NCBI RefSeq assembly: GCF_001428845.1
Contig: NZ_LMIU01000008.1
Location: 62,001-126,000 of the forward strand
Reading direction: 5' to 3'
DNA: 64,000 nt
Origin: Achromobacter sp. Root83
Lineage (GTDB): Bacteria > Pseudomonadota > Gammaproteobacteria > Burkholderiales > Burkholderiaceae_B
Position numbers and translations under genes: made by a program. Below are positions 7,909 through 18,100 of this stretch, piece by piece. The notes under the pieces were generated by a model. It saw only the letters and a list, made by a program, of their open reading frames with translations. It ran no database searches and was not told the origin of the DNA. Position 1 is the first letter of the stretch, and every line of letters starts with the position of its first letter.

Positions 7909-9474
7909 ATGGCCGCTACGCCGTCAGCGGCTGCGCGGCAGCCCGCTACTCCCGACTCCGCACTCCCCACCCCCGGCCAGGCCTCGCGCTTTCTGGCGCA
8001 GGCCACGTTCGGCCCCACGCCCGCCGACATCGACACGGTCGCGCGCGGCGGCTATGCCGCCTGGCTGGACGCGCAGCTGGCGATGCCGCCGTCCCAGACC
8101 CATTTCGACTGGCTGCTGCAGAAGCAGAAGAACACCGAGGCCTTCAAGGGCAACGGCATCAACGCGCCGCTGGAGTCCACGCTGTGGCGCAAGTTCATCA
8201 GCGCGCCCGACCAGGTCCGCACGCGAGTGGCGTTTTCGCTGTCCGAGATCTTTGTCGTCGGGGTGTCGTCCATCACGGCTTCCTGGCCGCTGTTCGGCGC
8301 CGCCGGCTTCATGGACCTGCTGGCCGAGCATGCGCTCGGCAATTATCAGAGCCTGCTGACCGCCGTGACCCGCAACCTGTCCATGGGCTGCATGCTGACC
8401 TATCGCGGCAACCGCAAGGAAGACCCGAAGACGGGCCGCCATCCCGACGAAAACTATGCCCGCGAGGTGATGCAGCTATTCAGCATCGGCCTCTTGGAGC
8501 TGGAGCAGGACGGCACCGTCAGGATGGTCAAGGGCGCGCCGGTGGAGACCTATACCAACGCGGACGTGCAGGGCCTGGCCAAGGTGTTCACGGGCTGGGA
8601 CATCAACGGTCCGGAGACGGACGTGGAATTCCACAGGCGGCCCATGGCGCTGAACAATGCGCTGCATTCGATGTCCGAGAAGCGCTTCCTGGGCGCCGTC
8701 ATTCCTGCCGGCACCGACGGCCACCTGTCGCTCAAGCGCGCCATGGACGTCATCTGCGCGCACCCAAACGTGGCGCCGTTCATCGGCATGCAGCTCATCC
8801 AGCGGATGGTGACCAGCAATCCCAGTCCCGCCTACGTCGGCCGCGTGGCCGCCGTGTTCAACGACGACGGCAAGGGCGCGCGCGGCAACCTGAAAGCCGT
8901 CGTGCGCGCCATCCTGCTCGATCCCGAGGCCCGCGATCCCGATCTGGACGCGCCCCACTGGGGCAAGGTCCGCGAACCCATCCTGCGCTTCTCGGGATGG
9001 GCGCGGGCCTTCGGCGCCCAGTCCACCAACGGCGCGTGGGCGATGCCGGACACCACGGACAACACCATCCGGCTGGCGCAAAGCCCGATGCGGTCCGCCA
9101 CGGTCTTCAACTTCTTCCGGCCCCGCTTTGCCCCGCCCGTGACCGAGCTGGCCCGGCAGCATCTGGTGGCGCCCGAGCTGCAGATCACGGACGAGACCAG
9201 CGTCGCGGGCTATCTGAACTTCCTGGCGATCTACGCGGACCGGGGCTGGGAGGACCTGCAGACCTCCTATGCGCCCGAGATCGCGCTGGCCAAGGATCCC
9301 GAGGCGCTGGTGGCGCGCGTGGCCCTGCTGCTGGCGGGCGACGCCTTCAGCCAGCGGACGGCCGCCGCCATCGCCAACGCCGTGGCCACGCTGCCGCCGG
9401 ACCGGCCGCGCGACCGAGTGCGCGCCGCCATCATGCTGGTGGCGGCCACCCCCGAATACCTGGTGCAGAAATGA
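7909..9474 (+). CDS. DUF1800 family protein
   Basis: 521 residues with the DUF1800 hallmarks: RFLAQATFGPTPADID near the N-terminus, then RVAFSLSEIF, NYAREVMQLFSIGLLELE, VFTGWDING and NFFRPRFAPP. No clear signal peptide precedes the domain at this start. The function of the family is not established. The stop overlaps the start of the next gene by four bases (ATGA), and DUF1800 and DUF1501 genes are commonly coupled in this way, suggesting one complex or pathway. A GAGGT lies nine bases before the ATG. Confidence 0.85.
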   Translation: MAATPSAAARQPATPDSALPTPGQASRFLAQATFGPTPADIDTVARGGYAAWLDAQLAMPPSQTHFDWLLQKQKNTEAFKGNGINAPLESTLWRKFISAPDQVRTRVAFSLSEIFVVGVSSITASWPLFGAAGFMDLLAEHALGNYQSLLTAVTRNLSMGCMLTYRGNRKEDPKTGRHPDENYAREVMQLFSIGLLELEQDGTVRMVKGAPVETYTNADVQGLAKVFTGWDINGPETDVEFHRRPMALNNALHSMSEKRFLGAVIPAGTDGHLSLKRAMDVICAHPNVAPFIGMQLIQRMVTSNPSPAYVGRVAAVFNDDGKGARGNLKAVVRAILLDPEARDPDLDAPHWGKVREPILRFSGWARAFGAQSTNGAWAMPDTTDNTIRLAQSPMRSATVFNFFRPRFAPPVTELARQHLVAPELQITDETSVAGYLNFLAIYADRGWEDLQTSYAPEIALAKDPEALVARVALLLAGDAFSQRTAAAIANAVATLPPDRPRDRVRAAIMLVAATPEYLVQK

Positions 9475-10958
9475 GCCGCCGCTACGACCCCGACCCTTGC
9501 GATCCCGGCCTCTTCGGTGTCGATTGCCGCGATATGGAGGCCCGCGGTTTCGACCGCCGCGGTGTCGACCGCCGCGGTATCGACCGCCGCGCCTTCCTGT
9601 TGCGCGCCTGCGCGCTGGGCGCGACCGGCGCGGCCACGCCGCTGGCGCTGAATCTGGCCGCCATCGGCGCCGCCGCGGCGCAGTCCGCCCCGCCGTCGTA
9701 CAAGGCGCTGGTCTGCGTCTTTCTGTATGGCGGCAACGATCCCTACAACACGCTGGTGCCTTACGACCCGTCCTCATACCGGGCCTATGCCGCGGCGCGC
9801 GGCGACATCGCCCTGCCCCGCGACGCGCTGCGCGCCACGGCATTGCGCGGCAAGGCGGACGCACCGGGCGGAATGCAATTCGCGCTGGCGCCCGCGCTGG
9901 CGCCGCTGGCCCCGCTCTACGAGCGCGGCGACATGGCCGCGCTGCTGAACGTAGGGCCGCTGGTCGTTCCCACGACCAAGGCGGAATACATCGGCGCCCG
10001 CGTGCCGCTGCCGCCCAAGCTGTTTTCGCACAACGACCAGCAATCGTACTGGCAGGCGCTGGCGCCGGAGGGCGCGTCGTCCGGCTGGGCCGGCCGGCTG
10101 ACGGATCTGTTCGCGGGCGCCAACGCGCAGCGCACCTTCACCGGCATCACGGCCGGCGGCAGCACCGTGCTGCTGGCGGGCCGCAAGGTGGCGGGCTACC
10201 GCGTGGGCATCAATGGGTCAACGCAGATCGACATGCTGCATCGCGACATGTACGGATCCAGCGCCTGCACCGCCCTGCTGCGCGAGCTGATCACGCAGCC
10301 GCGCGAGCATCTGATGGAGCGCGAGATGTCGCGCATCGCCGCGCAGTCCATCGACGCCGACGTGCGGCTGCGCGCCGCGCTGGCGGGCGTGGCCGTACCC
10401 GGGGACTTCGCTTCGCCGCTGGCCCAGCAGCTCAAGATCGTGGCCCGCATCATCGGCGCCCGCCAAGCGCTGGGCGCGCGCCGCCAGGTGTTCTTCGTAT
10501 CGCAGAACGGCTACGACAACCATACCGGCCTGAATGACACGCACCCGGCACTGCTGCGGGAATTGGGACAGGCGCTGGCGTCGTTCCAGCAAGCCCTGTC
10601 GGCAATGGGCGTGGCCGAGCAGGTCACCACGTTCACGGCGTCGGAATTCGGCCGGACCCTGGGGTCCAACGGCAACGGCTCGGACCACGGCTGGGGCTCG
10701 CATCATTTCGTGCTGGGCGGGGCGGTCCAGGGCGGACGCTGCTACGGCACCCATCCCGAGATTGCGCCGAACGGCCCGGGCTTCGTCGACAACGGCCGCC
10801 TGCTGCCCACCACGGCGGTGGACCAGCTGGGGGCCTCGCTGGGGACGTGGTTCGGAGCCAGCCGCGACGATCTGCGGATGGTGTTTCCGAATCTCCGGCA
10901 TTTCGGGCCGGAGCCGCTGGAAATTCTGGCGCCTGACCCCGTCAGCGCGCCGGCTTAG
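9471..10958 (+). CDS. DUF1501 family protein, Tat-exported
   Basis: 495 residues. A long N-terminal region leads into a twin-arginine signal (DRRAFLLRACALGATG, about residues 38-53) and a hydrophobic stretch ending in AAAAQS. The mature part has the sulfatase-like DUF1501 pattern: VCVFLYGGNDPYNTLVPYD, LFSHNDQQSYWQ, TASEFGRTLGSNGNGSDHGWGSHHFVLGG. Probably a folded periplasmic protein, function unknown. It is translationally coupled to the DUF1800 gene. The Tat motif is preceded by a repeat giving several consecutive D-R-R triplets. Confidence 0.87.
   Translation: MSRRYDPDPCDPGLFGVDCRDMEARGFDRRGVDRRGIDRRAFLLRACALGATGAATPLALNLAAIGAAAAQSAPPSYKALVCVFLYGGNDPYNTLVPYDPSSYRAYAAARGDIALPRDALRATALRGKADAPGGMQFALAPALAPLAPLYERGDMAALLNVGPLVVPTTKAEYIGARVPLPPKLFSHNDQQSYWQALAPEGASSGWAGRLTDLFAGANAQRTFTGITAGGSTVLLAGRKVAGYRVGINGSTQIDMLHRDMYGSSACTALLRELITQPREHLMEREMSRIAAQSIDADVRLRAALAGVAVPGDFASPLAQQLKIVARIIGARQALGARRQVFFVSQNGYDNHTGLNDTHPALLRELGQALASFQQALSAMGVAEQVTTFTASEFGRTLGSNGNGSDHGWGSHHFVLGGAVQGGRCYGTHPEIAPNGPGFVDNGRLLPTTAVDQLGASLGTWFGASRDDLRMVFPNLRHFGPEPLEILAPDPVSAPA
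9546..9590 (+). repeat. Three tandem 15-bp repeats inside the Tat signal region
   Basis: Units GGTTTCGACCGCCGC, GGTGTCGACCGCCGC and GGTATCGACCGCCGC lie head to tail in frame, encoding G-F/V/I-D-R-R three times. The last unit supplies the twin arginine of the Tat signal. Units differ only at two bases. Confidence 0.9.
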
Positions 10959-11578
10959 GCGCAACGGATCTGGCGCAGTCCATCAGTTTTTTCGCGATCG
11001 CCTCATCGACGGGCTTCATGCCATGCGACCATAGTTCGAGCATCCTGGCGGCATCGGGTCCAAATCCATGTGGCTCGTTGGATAGCTGAAATTCGAGCAC
11101 GATCCCGGCGGTCTTCAGTAGCGCTTTTCCAAGACGCTTTCGCCATTGCTTCTGTTTGGCCGGTGCAACGTCGCATACTTGCCCTAGTCGTCGCAAGGCA
11201 TCGGCCGTGGGCCAGCGCTTCGTCCCTCCCAGGGTGAGCGCCATGCCATCGTTCGCGTCGCCGTGGTTGTCGCGGGGCGCATAGATCGCCATCGTCAGCA
11301 TGTCGTACACGGGCGCCAACGTTGGAATCTTGCCGCCCTCGTACACCAGTCTTCGCGAAGAACCGTTCGAGTGTTAGTCGCAGCGCCCCTTCCGGCAAAG
11401 AGACCTGGAACACAGGAAAAAGAAACGGGCTGGTCCAGCTTTCCGTGCGCGGCGGCATCAATAGCGAGACCGCCAGCTCCTTTGCCGTATCTGGCAAGTA
11501 GGTGAAGACAAAGGACGTGATTCCGGTCTGGTCCAATACCCCGCCCCGCTGTCCTTGCACGTAAACATCCAGCGTCAT
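10942..11578 (-). pseudogene. hipA: hipA remnant (toxin kinase with internal deletion and frameshift)
   Basis: The 5' part (11578 to about 11350) encodes a HipA N-terminal subdomain-like start, MTLDVYVQGQRGGVL..., up to LERFFAKTG. The frame then shifts, and the 3' part (from about 11350 to 10942) encodes a HipA-like C-terminus (PTLAPVYDMLTMAIY). Intact HipA kinases are about 410-440 residues; only about 75 + 134 codons remain, and the whole nucleotide-binding and catalytic middle is gone. It overlaps hipB by four bases as in intact hipBA operons. The toxin should be inactive. Confidence 0.75.
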
Positions 11579-11862
11579 GGCTTATTCCTTCCCGGCGGGC
11601 GCTGATACGCCATTTCGTTCTCGGCAAGAACGTCTTCCAGCGTGGGAGGGGAGTACTCCGCCGGGATCAGTTTCATCTCCAGGTCCAAGGCTCGAAGAAG
11701 GCGACGCAGGGTCGACAGATTGCAGTCGCCGCCCCCTTCGATCGCCACGAGTGCGCGGCGGCTGATCCCCGCCAGTTCCGCGAGGTGGGCCTGCGTGAAC
11801 TTGCGCTCACGACGCGCCTTGATTAGCGCCTCGATCAGGGGATCCTTGGAAAGGGAGTCCAT
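11575..11862 (-). CDS. hipB: HipB-like antitoxin, XRE-family HTH
   Basis: 95 residues with an XRE helix-turn-helix at about 10-65 (FTQAHLAELAGISRRALVAIEGG). HipB proteins bind and neutralise HipA and repress their own promoter. The gene is intact and still coupled (ATGA overlap) to a gutted hipA, so it persists as an orphan antitoxin or regulator. The upstream DNA (11870-11960) is clearly AT-richer than the surroundings and would hold the operator. Confidence 0.82.
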   Translation of the reverse strand: MDSLSKDPLIEALIKARRERKFTQAHLAELAGISRRALVAIEGGGDCNLSTLRRLLRALDLEMKLIPAEYSPPTLEDVLAENEMAYQRPPGRNKP

Positions 11863-12100
11863 TTCCAGCCATTAAAAGTGAAGTCTACGTGTCAATTTAC
11901 CGTTAAACGAACAATTTGAGAAGTAAACCGCTCATGTAATTCGTGAATTCCGGTCAGTGGCGCATTTCTTGATCGCAGGTGGCGCCCCGTTTTTACGGGC
12001 GTGCCACTAGCCCAGGCCCTCGCAACCGATCTATAACCCTATGCATCAGGCCCGCAACGCGGCCGAGCAAGTATTTCCCCCTTTCCTCTCCCTACGCAAC

Positions 12101-12565
12101 ATGAGCCTCTCTCCCGAACTGGCGTTGCAGCCCGCCACCGAAGACGACCTGCCGTTCCTGCTGTCCTTGCGCAAGTCCACCATGACCGAGCATCTGCGGC
12201 GCGCGGGCGCGCCGCTGGATGACGAGCATCATCTTGCCCGCATCCACCACCATTTCGACGACGCGCAGATCGTCTGGCTGAACGGCAGGCCGGCCGGGCT
12301 GTTCAAGCATTACCGCGACGCGGCCGGCTGGCGTATCGTCCAGATCCAGATCGACCCCGGCTTCCAGGGCCAGGGGCTGGGCCGCCGGCTGCTGGCCGGC
12401 GTGCTGGATCAGGCGGACGCGGAAGGCGCGCCGGTCACGCTGAACGTGCTCAAAGGCAACCCCGCCCGGCGGCTGTATGAGGCGCTGGGCTTCACCCCTG
12501 TCAAGGAGACCGAGCTGGAGCATGAAATGCGTTACGAGCCCGGCGCCGTCCGGCCGGCTGGCTGA
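12101..12565 (+). CDS. GNAT-family N-acetyltransferase
   Basis: 154 residues, one GNAT domain. The acetyl-CoA pyrophosphate loop is QGQGLGRR after the strand IVQIQIDPGF, and a late LNVLKGNPARRLYEALGF segment is typical. Substrate unknown. The open frame extends to an ATG at 12041, but the domain begins just after 12101, and neither start has a good ribosome site, so the start is uncertain by 20 codons. It sits alone between the hipBA remnant and the secreted-protein/sigma-factor group. Confidence 0.83.
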   Translation: MSLSPELALQPATEDDLPFLLSLRKSTMTEHLRRAGAPLDDEHHLARIHHHFDDAQIVWLNGRPAGLFKHYRDAAGWRIVQIQIDPGFQGQGLGRRLLAGVLDQADAEGAPVTLNVLKGNPARRLYEALGFTPVKETELEHEMRYEPGAVRPAG

Positions 12566-12659
12566 GCCTCTGCGATTTATTTCGGCGCCGCGGGAATAAC
12601 GCGGTGCCGGCAAGCGTCCGTAGAGGGCAGTCCCCCCTTTCCCACCTACGAGGCAAAAC

Positions 12660-13028
12660 ATGCGCAAACACACCGCCGCGGCCCTGGCTCTCGCCTGCGC
12701 CGCCCTGTTCTCGGCCGGCGCCCACGCCCAGGCCGTCAAGACCCAGGACGGCATCCTGGTCAACAGCGCCGGCATGACCCTGTACACCTTCGACAAGGAC
12801 TCCGCGGGCAAGAGCGTCTGCGTCGACCAGTGCGCCAAGGCCTGGCCGCCCGTCATGGCCGCCGCCGATGCCAAGCCCATGGGCGACCTGACGGTCATCA
12901 CTCGCGACGACGGCTCCAAGCAATGGGCTTACAAGGGCAAGCCGCTCTATCTGTTCACCAAGGACACCAAGCCGGGCGACAAGACCGGCGACAACTTCAA
13001 GGAAATCTGGCACGTCGTCAAGCCCTGA
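12660..13028 (+). CDS. Secreted repeat-family protein (COG4315/Lipoprotein_15 type)
   Basis: 122 residues with a cleavable signal peptide ending AHAQA (near 25) and the secreted-repeat pattern: GMTLYTFDKD, then CVDQCAKAWPP with a Cys pair, then KGKPLYLFTKD and a final tryptophan-containing IWHVVKP. Exported to the periplasm; function unknown. It is followed 23 bp later by an ECF sigma factor and anti-sigma gene, an association seen elsewhere for this family, so it is likely part of their regulon. Confidence 0.85.
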   Translation: MRKHTAAALALACAALFSAGAHAQAVKTQDGILVNSAGMTLYTFDKDSAGKSVCVDQCAKAWPPVMAAADAKPMGDLTVITRDDGSKQWAYKGKPLYLFTKDTKPGDKTGDNFKEIWHVVKP

Positions 13029-13051
13029 TACGGACGGCTCCCGTTCAGACC

Positions 13052-13582
13052 ATGCGCGCCGAAGACGAAGCCCTGATCCTGGCCTGCATCCCCAGCCTGC
13101 GGCGTTACGCCCGCGGGCTGACGGGCGACCCGCACCGGGCCGACGACCTGGTCCAGGACACCCTGGAGCGCGCATGGACCCGCTACTCCCGCTGGCAACG
13201 GCGCGGTGAGCTGCGGGCCTGGATGTTCGGCATCATGCACAACCATTTCATCGACGGCGTGCGCGCCGCCAGCCGGCGGACCGACCAGACGGCTCCGGGC
13301 GACCTGCCCGACGTCCCGGTGCGCGCCACCCAGACCGACCAGCTCGAAGTCCGCGACCTGGACCGCTGCCTGCAGGCCCTGCCTGCCGAACAGCGCGAGA
13401 TCCTGCTGCTGATATGCGTGGAAGACCTGACCTACCAGGAGACCGCCCGGATATTGTCGGTGCCCATCGGCACCGTCATGTCGCGCCTGTCGCGCGCCCG
13501 CGAAAAACTTGGTGCGCTGATGCAGGGCCGCGACACGGCCAGACGGCTAAGGCCTGTTCCCACCCCGCGTGAAATGCCATGA
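13052..13582 (+). CDS. ECF-family RNA polymerase sigma factor
   Basis: 176 residues with sigma region 2 (DDLVQDTLERAWTRYSRW...LRAWMFGIMHNHFID) and region 4 (LPAEQREILLLICVEDLTYQETARILSVPIGTVMSRLSRAREKL). It lacks region 3, as ECF sigmas do. It directs transcription of a small envelope-stress-type regulon. Its stop codon overlaps the start of the anti-sigma gene (ATGA), the standard coupled arrangement. The upstream secreted protein gene is a plausible target. Confidence 0.9.
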   Translation: MRAEDEALILACIPSLRRYARGLTGDPHRADDLVQDTLERAWTRYSRWQRRGELRAWMFGIMHNHFIDGVRAASRRTDQTAPGDLPDVPVRATQTDQLEVRDLDRCLQALPAEQREILLLICVEDLTYQETARILSVPIGTVMSRLSRAREKLGALMQGRDTARRLRPVPTPREMP

Positions 13583-14394
13583 ACGACAAACGCCTGACTC
13601 CGGTTCCCACCGCCGGCACCCCCATCACCGAAGCCGATCTGCATGGCTACGCGGACGGCCAGTTGCCGGCCGCGCGCCATGCCGAGGTCGCGGCCTTTCT
13701 TGCCGCCCATCCGCAGGACCAGACCCGCGTGGACGACTGGAAGGAACAACGGCGGGCGCTGCACGCGTTGCTGGACCCGGTGCTGGACGAGCCTTTGCCG
13801 CTGCGCCTGCCGCTCAAGGCGCCCGCGCGGCCATGGCCATGGCGCGCGCTGGCCGCCAGCGTGGCGGTGGCCGTGGTCAGCGCCAGCGCGGCCTGGGTCG
13901 CGCGCGGCGCCATGGACGCGCGCCATCTGCAATCCGTGCTGGCCACCGCCAGCCCGGACCGCGCCGCGGGCGGCTACGCCCAGCGCGCCGCCATCGCCCA
14001 CGCGGTCTATGCACCCGACATGGGCCGCCCCGTGGAGGTCAGCGGCGACAACGAGAAAGCGCTGGTGACGTGGCTGACCAAGCGCATGGGCGCGCCCGTG
14101 CGCGCGCCGTCGCTGTCGCAAGCGGGTTACGAGCTGATGGGCGGACGCCTGCTGCCGGGCGGCGCGGGGCCGGTCGCGCAGTTCATGTACGGCGCGGCCG
14201 ACGGCCAGCGTCTGACCCTGTACGTCACCCGCGAAGCCGCCGGCGGGCAAAACGCCTTCCAGTTCACGCAGGAGGGCCCGGTGCGCGTGTTCTATTGGGT
14301 CGAGGGGCAGTTCGGCTACGCGCTGTCGGGCGCCGTCAGCCGCGATGAACTGCAGCGGGTGTCGCAAGAGGTCTATCGGCAACTGCAGGGCTAG
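13579..14394 (+). CDS. Membrane anti-sigma factor
   Basis: 271 residues. The first part (about 15-70) resembles the cytoplasmic sigma-binding zone of anti-sigma factors (ITEADLHGYADGQLPAARHAEVAAFLAAHP), but the usual HxxxCxxC zinc motif is absent. One transmembrane helix spans about 88-110, followed by a periplasmic sensor domain. Four-base overlap with the sigma gene. By position and topology it holds the preceding ECF sigma inactive until an envelope signal arrives; the signal is unknown. Confidence 0.85.
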   Translation: MNDKRLTPVPTAGTPITEADLHGYADGQLPAARHAEVAAFLAAHPQDQTRVDDWKEQRRALHALLDPVLDEPLPLRLPLKAPARPWPWRALAASVAVAVVSASAAWVARGAMDARHLQSVLATASPDRAAGGYAQRAAIAHAVYAPDMGRPVEVSGDNEKALVTWLTKRMGAPVRAPSLSQAGYELMGGRLLPGGAGPVAQFMYGAADGQRLTLYVTREAAGGQNAFQFTQEGPVRVFYWVEGQFGYALSGAVSRDELQRVSQEVYRQLQG

Positions 14395-14410
14395 CGCCCA
14401 GATACCGTGA

Positions 14411-15139
14411 TCAACCGGCGCTTGCGCGCGCTTCGTGCAGCATGTGCAGGGTGATCTTGCGCACCTCGGCCTTGCTCATTTCAATATGGGACCGCAGCAT
14501 GCGCGCCGCCTCGTCGGCGCGCCGCGCCAGCACCGCGCGCAGAATGGCCGCGTGCTCGTCGTAGGTGGCGTCCACGCGGAAGTCCTTGGTGAAATCCAGC
14601 CGCCGCACGATGCGTATCTTTTCGGTCACGTCGCGGTGGATCTGCGTCATCTCCGGATTGCCGGCGGCCGCCACCAGCGAACAATGGAAGGCCTCGTCAA
14701 GCTGCGCCACCAAACGGCCGTCCAGGATGCGCTGCGGCGGCGGCACCAGCCACACGTCGGTCAGCGCGCCAAGTATGCCGGTCTGATCCATGCGCTCGCG
14801 GGCGCACAGCTTGTCCACCGCCGCCTGCTCCAACACCACCCGCACGTCGTACAGCGCTTCAAAGCGCTCGAAATCGAAGGGCCGCACCTGCCAGCCGCTG
14901 CGCGGCCGCGCCAGCACGAAACCTTCGCGCTCCAGCCGCGCCAGACCCAGCCGCACCGGCGTGCGGCTCACGCCCAGCCGCGCCACCAGGTCGGCCTCGG
15001 TGAAGCGGTCGCCGGGTAGCATGCGGAAGTCGAACAGGTCTTCCTTGATGCGCTGGTAGACCTGATCGGCCAGCGAGCCGGCCAGCGCCGGCGCAGGGCG
15101 CAGCGCTGGACCGGCCTGCACGGATTCCAGCCGCATCAT
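14411..15139 (-). CDS. GntR-family regulator (FCD subfamily) of the urea carboxylase operon
   Basis: 242 residues. N-terminal winged helix with DQVYQRIKEDLFDFRMLPGDRFTEADLVARLGVSRTPVR (about 25-63), then an all-helical FCD effector domain with Asp/His metal-ligand positions (DEAFHCSLVAAAGNP). It overlaps the end of the urea carboxylase gene by four bases and is the third gene of the atzF-uca unit. A perfect palindrome in front of atzF has the FCD-GntR operator form and is its likely binding site. Whether it senses urea, allophanate or another ligand is unknown. Confidence 0.88.
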   Translation of the reverse strand: MMRLESVQAGPALRPAPALAGSLADQVYQRIKEDLFDFRMLPGDRFTEADLVARLGVSRTPVRLGLARLEREGFVLARPRSGWQVRPFDFERFEALYDVRVVLEQAAVDKLCARERMDQTGILGALTDVWLVPPPQRILDGRLVAQLDEAFHCSLVAAAGNPEMTQIHRDVTEKIRIVRRLDFTKDFRVDATYDEHAAILRAVLARRADEAARMLRSHIEMSKAEVRKITLHMLHEARASAG

Positions 15140-18100
15140 CCGGTCACGGCGCAGGTGGCGTCTTCGGCCATCACAACCAGCGGATCGCCCGCGTTCACCG
15201 GCTTGCCCGGCACGCAGCGGATCGCAGTCACCGTGCCCGCCGCCGGGGCGATGACGGACAGCTCCATCTTCATGGCCTCCACCACCACCAGCGTGTCGCC
15301 GGCCGACACGCTCTGCCCCACCTGGACCGGAATCTTCCAGACATTGCCGCACATGTCGGCGCTGACCAGGCGCTCGCCTTCGCGCAACGCGGTCTCGGCC
15401 TCGGGCTCAGCCTGGGGCGGCTCCACCACCACGTCCTCGGTCTTCCACAGCGCCACCTCGGCGTCGAAGGCCGTCTTCTGGCGCGCCTGGAACGCCGCGA
15501 TACTGTCCGCCTGCTCGGCCAGAAAGCGCCCGTGGGCCGCGAAGTCGAACACTTCCTCTTCGATGCGCACCGTGGCCCGGCCTTCGCGGAAGTCCTCACG
15601 CAGCACGTCCAGTTCGGCTTCCGAGACGGGATAGAAACGCACCTGGTCGAAAAAGCGCAGCAGCCAGGGCTTGCCGTCCTGGAACACGGGGTTCTTCAGG
15701 AACTTGTTCCAGATGGGCAGCGTGCGGCCCACGAGCTGGTAGCCGCCGGGCGAGTCCATGCCGTAGATGCACATGTACACGCCGCCGATGCCCACCGTGC
15801 CTTCGGCCGTGTAGGTGCGCGCGGGGTTGTACTTGGAGGTCAGCAGGCGATGGCGCGGATCGATCGGCACCGCGCAAGGCGCGCCCAGGTAGACGTCGCC
15901 CAGGCCCATGATGAGATAGCTGGCGTCGAACACGATGCGGCTGACGTCGCCGCGCTCGTCCAGCCCGTTGATGCGCTGGATGAAGTCCACATTGTTCGGC
16001 AGCCACGGCGCGCTGGCGCGCACGGTTTCCTGATAGCGCTGCACCGCGCCCAGCGTGGCGGAGTCCTCGAAGGCCATGGGCAGGTACACGACGCGGGTCG
16101 GCACCTTGAGCGTGGCCACGTCGGCGAGACCCGCTTCGATCTCCAGCAGGCGCGCGATCAGCGCGCCTTGCAGGATGATGCGGCTGTCGTAGCGAATCTG
16201 CAGCGAGCGCACCCCCGGCGACAGCTCCTGGACCCCGGCTATCGGGTCGGCGTTCAGCGCTTCCATCAGCAGGTGGATGCGCATGCGCAGCGCCAGGTCC
16301 AGCACGTTGTCGCCATATTCCAGCAGCAGGTAGCCGTCGCCCGCCTGCCGGTAGGACACCGACGGCCGCGCGCCCTCGGGCGGCAGCGCCGCGACGATGG
16401 TTTCGGACAAGGTGGCGGGCACGGGAGCTGGGGCGGTCGCGGCCGGTGCCGCCGCCGACAGATCGGCCACGCTGCGGTCCTGCGCGGCTTCCAGCGCCAC
16501 GGCCTTCGGATAATCGATGCGCACGAAGCGGATGCGGTCGCCGGGCTTGACCTGCCCCACCTTCCACAATTCCGCGCCGGCGATGGTGACGGGGCACACG
16601 AATCCGCCAAGACTGGGACCGTCGCGCGTCAGGATCACCGGGCTGTCGCCCGTGAAGTTGATGCTGCCGATGGCGTATTCGCAGTCGTGGATGTTGGACG
16701 GATGCAGGCCCGCCTCGCCGCCGTTCTCGCGCGCCCAGGTGGGCTTGGGGCCGATCAGGCGCACGCCCAGGCGGTTCGAGTTGTAGTGGACTTCCCAGTC
16801 CGCCGCGAAGAAGGCGTCGATGGCTTCGGGCTGGAAGAAGTCCGGCGCGCCGTGTGGGCCGTACAGCACGCCGATCTGCCAGGCGCTGCCGTATTCGGGA
16901 ATCAACTCGGCGGGCGCGGCCTGCGGTTGCGTCAAGGGCTGCGCCGCCGCGTTGTCCGCCAGTTCCGGGCGCACCACGGGCAGCATGTCGCCCACGCGCA
17001 GGGTGCGGCCGGCGTGGCCGCCGAACTGGCCCAGCGCAAAGGTGGAACGGCTGCCCAGGTAGACCGGCACGTCCAGTCCATTGCGCACGGCCAGATAGCT
17101 GCGGCACCCCGACAGCGCGCGGCCGGTGGCCAGCACCTGGCCCGAGCGCACCGGAACCGGCTGCCACATCGGCACCGGCTCGCCGTCCAGCGTGGCCGCG
17201 CAGGCCGCGCCAGTCAGCGCGACAATGGCATCGCCGTGAAAGCGCAGCGTGGGGCCGACCAGCGTGGCCTCGATGCCGGCGGCATCCGGCGCGTTGCCCA
17301 CGATGCGGTTGGCGATGCGGAAGGCGTAATCGTCCATCGGGCCGGAAGGCGGCACGCCGATGTCCCAATACCCAGTGCGCCCGGGATAGTCCTGCACGCT
17401 GGTGTAGGTGCCGGCTTCCAGCACCTCGATCGCGGCGGGGCGGTATTGGAAGCTGTCCAGGAAACGCGTGGAAAGCTGGCCGGCGCGAAAGCGCTCGTCG
17501 GCGACGATCTGGCGCAGGTAGTCCAGGTTGGTGGCGATGCCGTGCAGCCGCGTGCGGTCCAGGGCGTCGGCCAGCTTGTCCAGCGCGGCCTCACGCGTAT
17601 CCGCGTGCACGATCAGCTTGGCCAGCATCGGGTCATAGAACGCGGGCACGTCCGTGCCCGTCGCCACCCAGCCGTCCACCCGCACGCCATCCGGAAACGA
17701 CACCTCGGTCAGCACGCCCGGCGAGGGCTGGAACTGGCGCAGCGGGTCCTCGGCATACAGCCGCACCTCGATCGACGCGCCTTGCGGGGCGCGCGACATG
17801 GCCGCATAGTCCAGCGGTTCGCCCGCGGCCACGCGCAGCATGCATTCCACCAGGTCCAGGCCGGTCACGGCTTCGGTCACGGGATGCTCGACCTGCAGGC
17901 GCGTGTTGACCTCCAGGAAGTAGAAGCTGTCGCGCGCCGGGTCGTAGATGAATTCCACCGTGCCAGCCGACCGGTAGTTCACGGACTCGCCCAGCTTGAC
18001 GGCGGCGTCGAGCAGCGCGGCGCGCGTGGCGGCCGGCAGCAAGGGCGCCGGGGTTTCTTCGATGACCTTCTGGTTGCGCCGCTGCACCGAGCAATCGCGT

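Noticed and set aside
9546-9590. CRISPR-like repeats
   Set aside because: The three 15-bp units are contiguous, in frame and without spacers; they are a coding tandem repeat.
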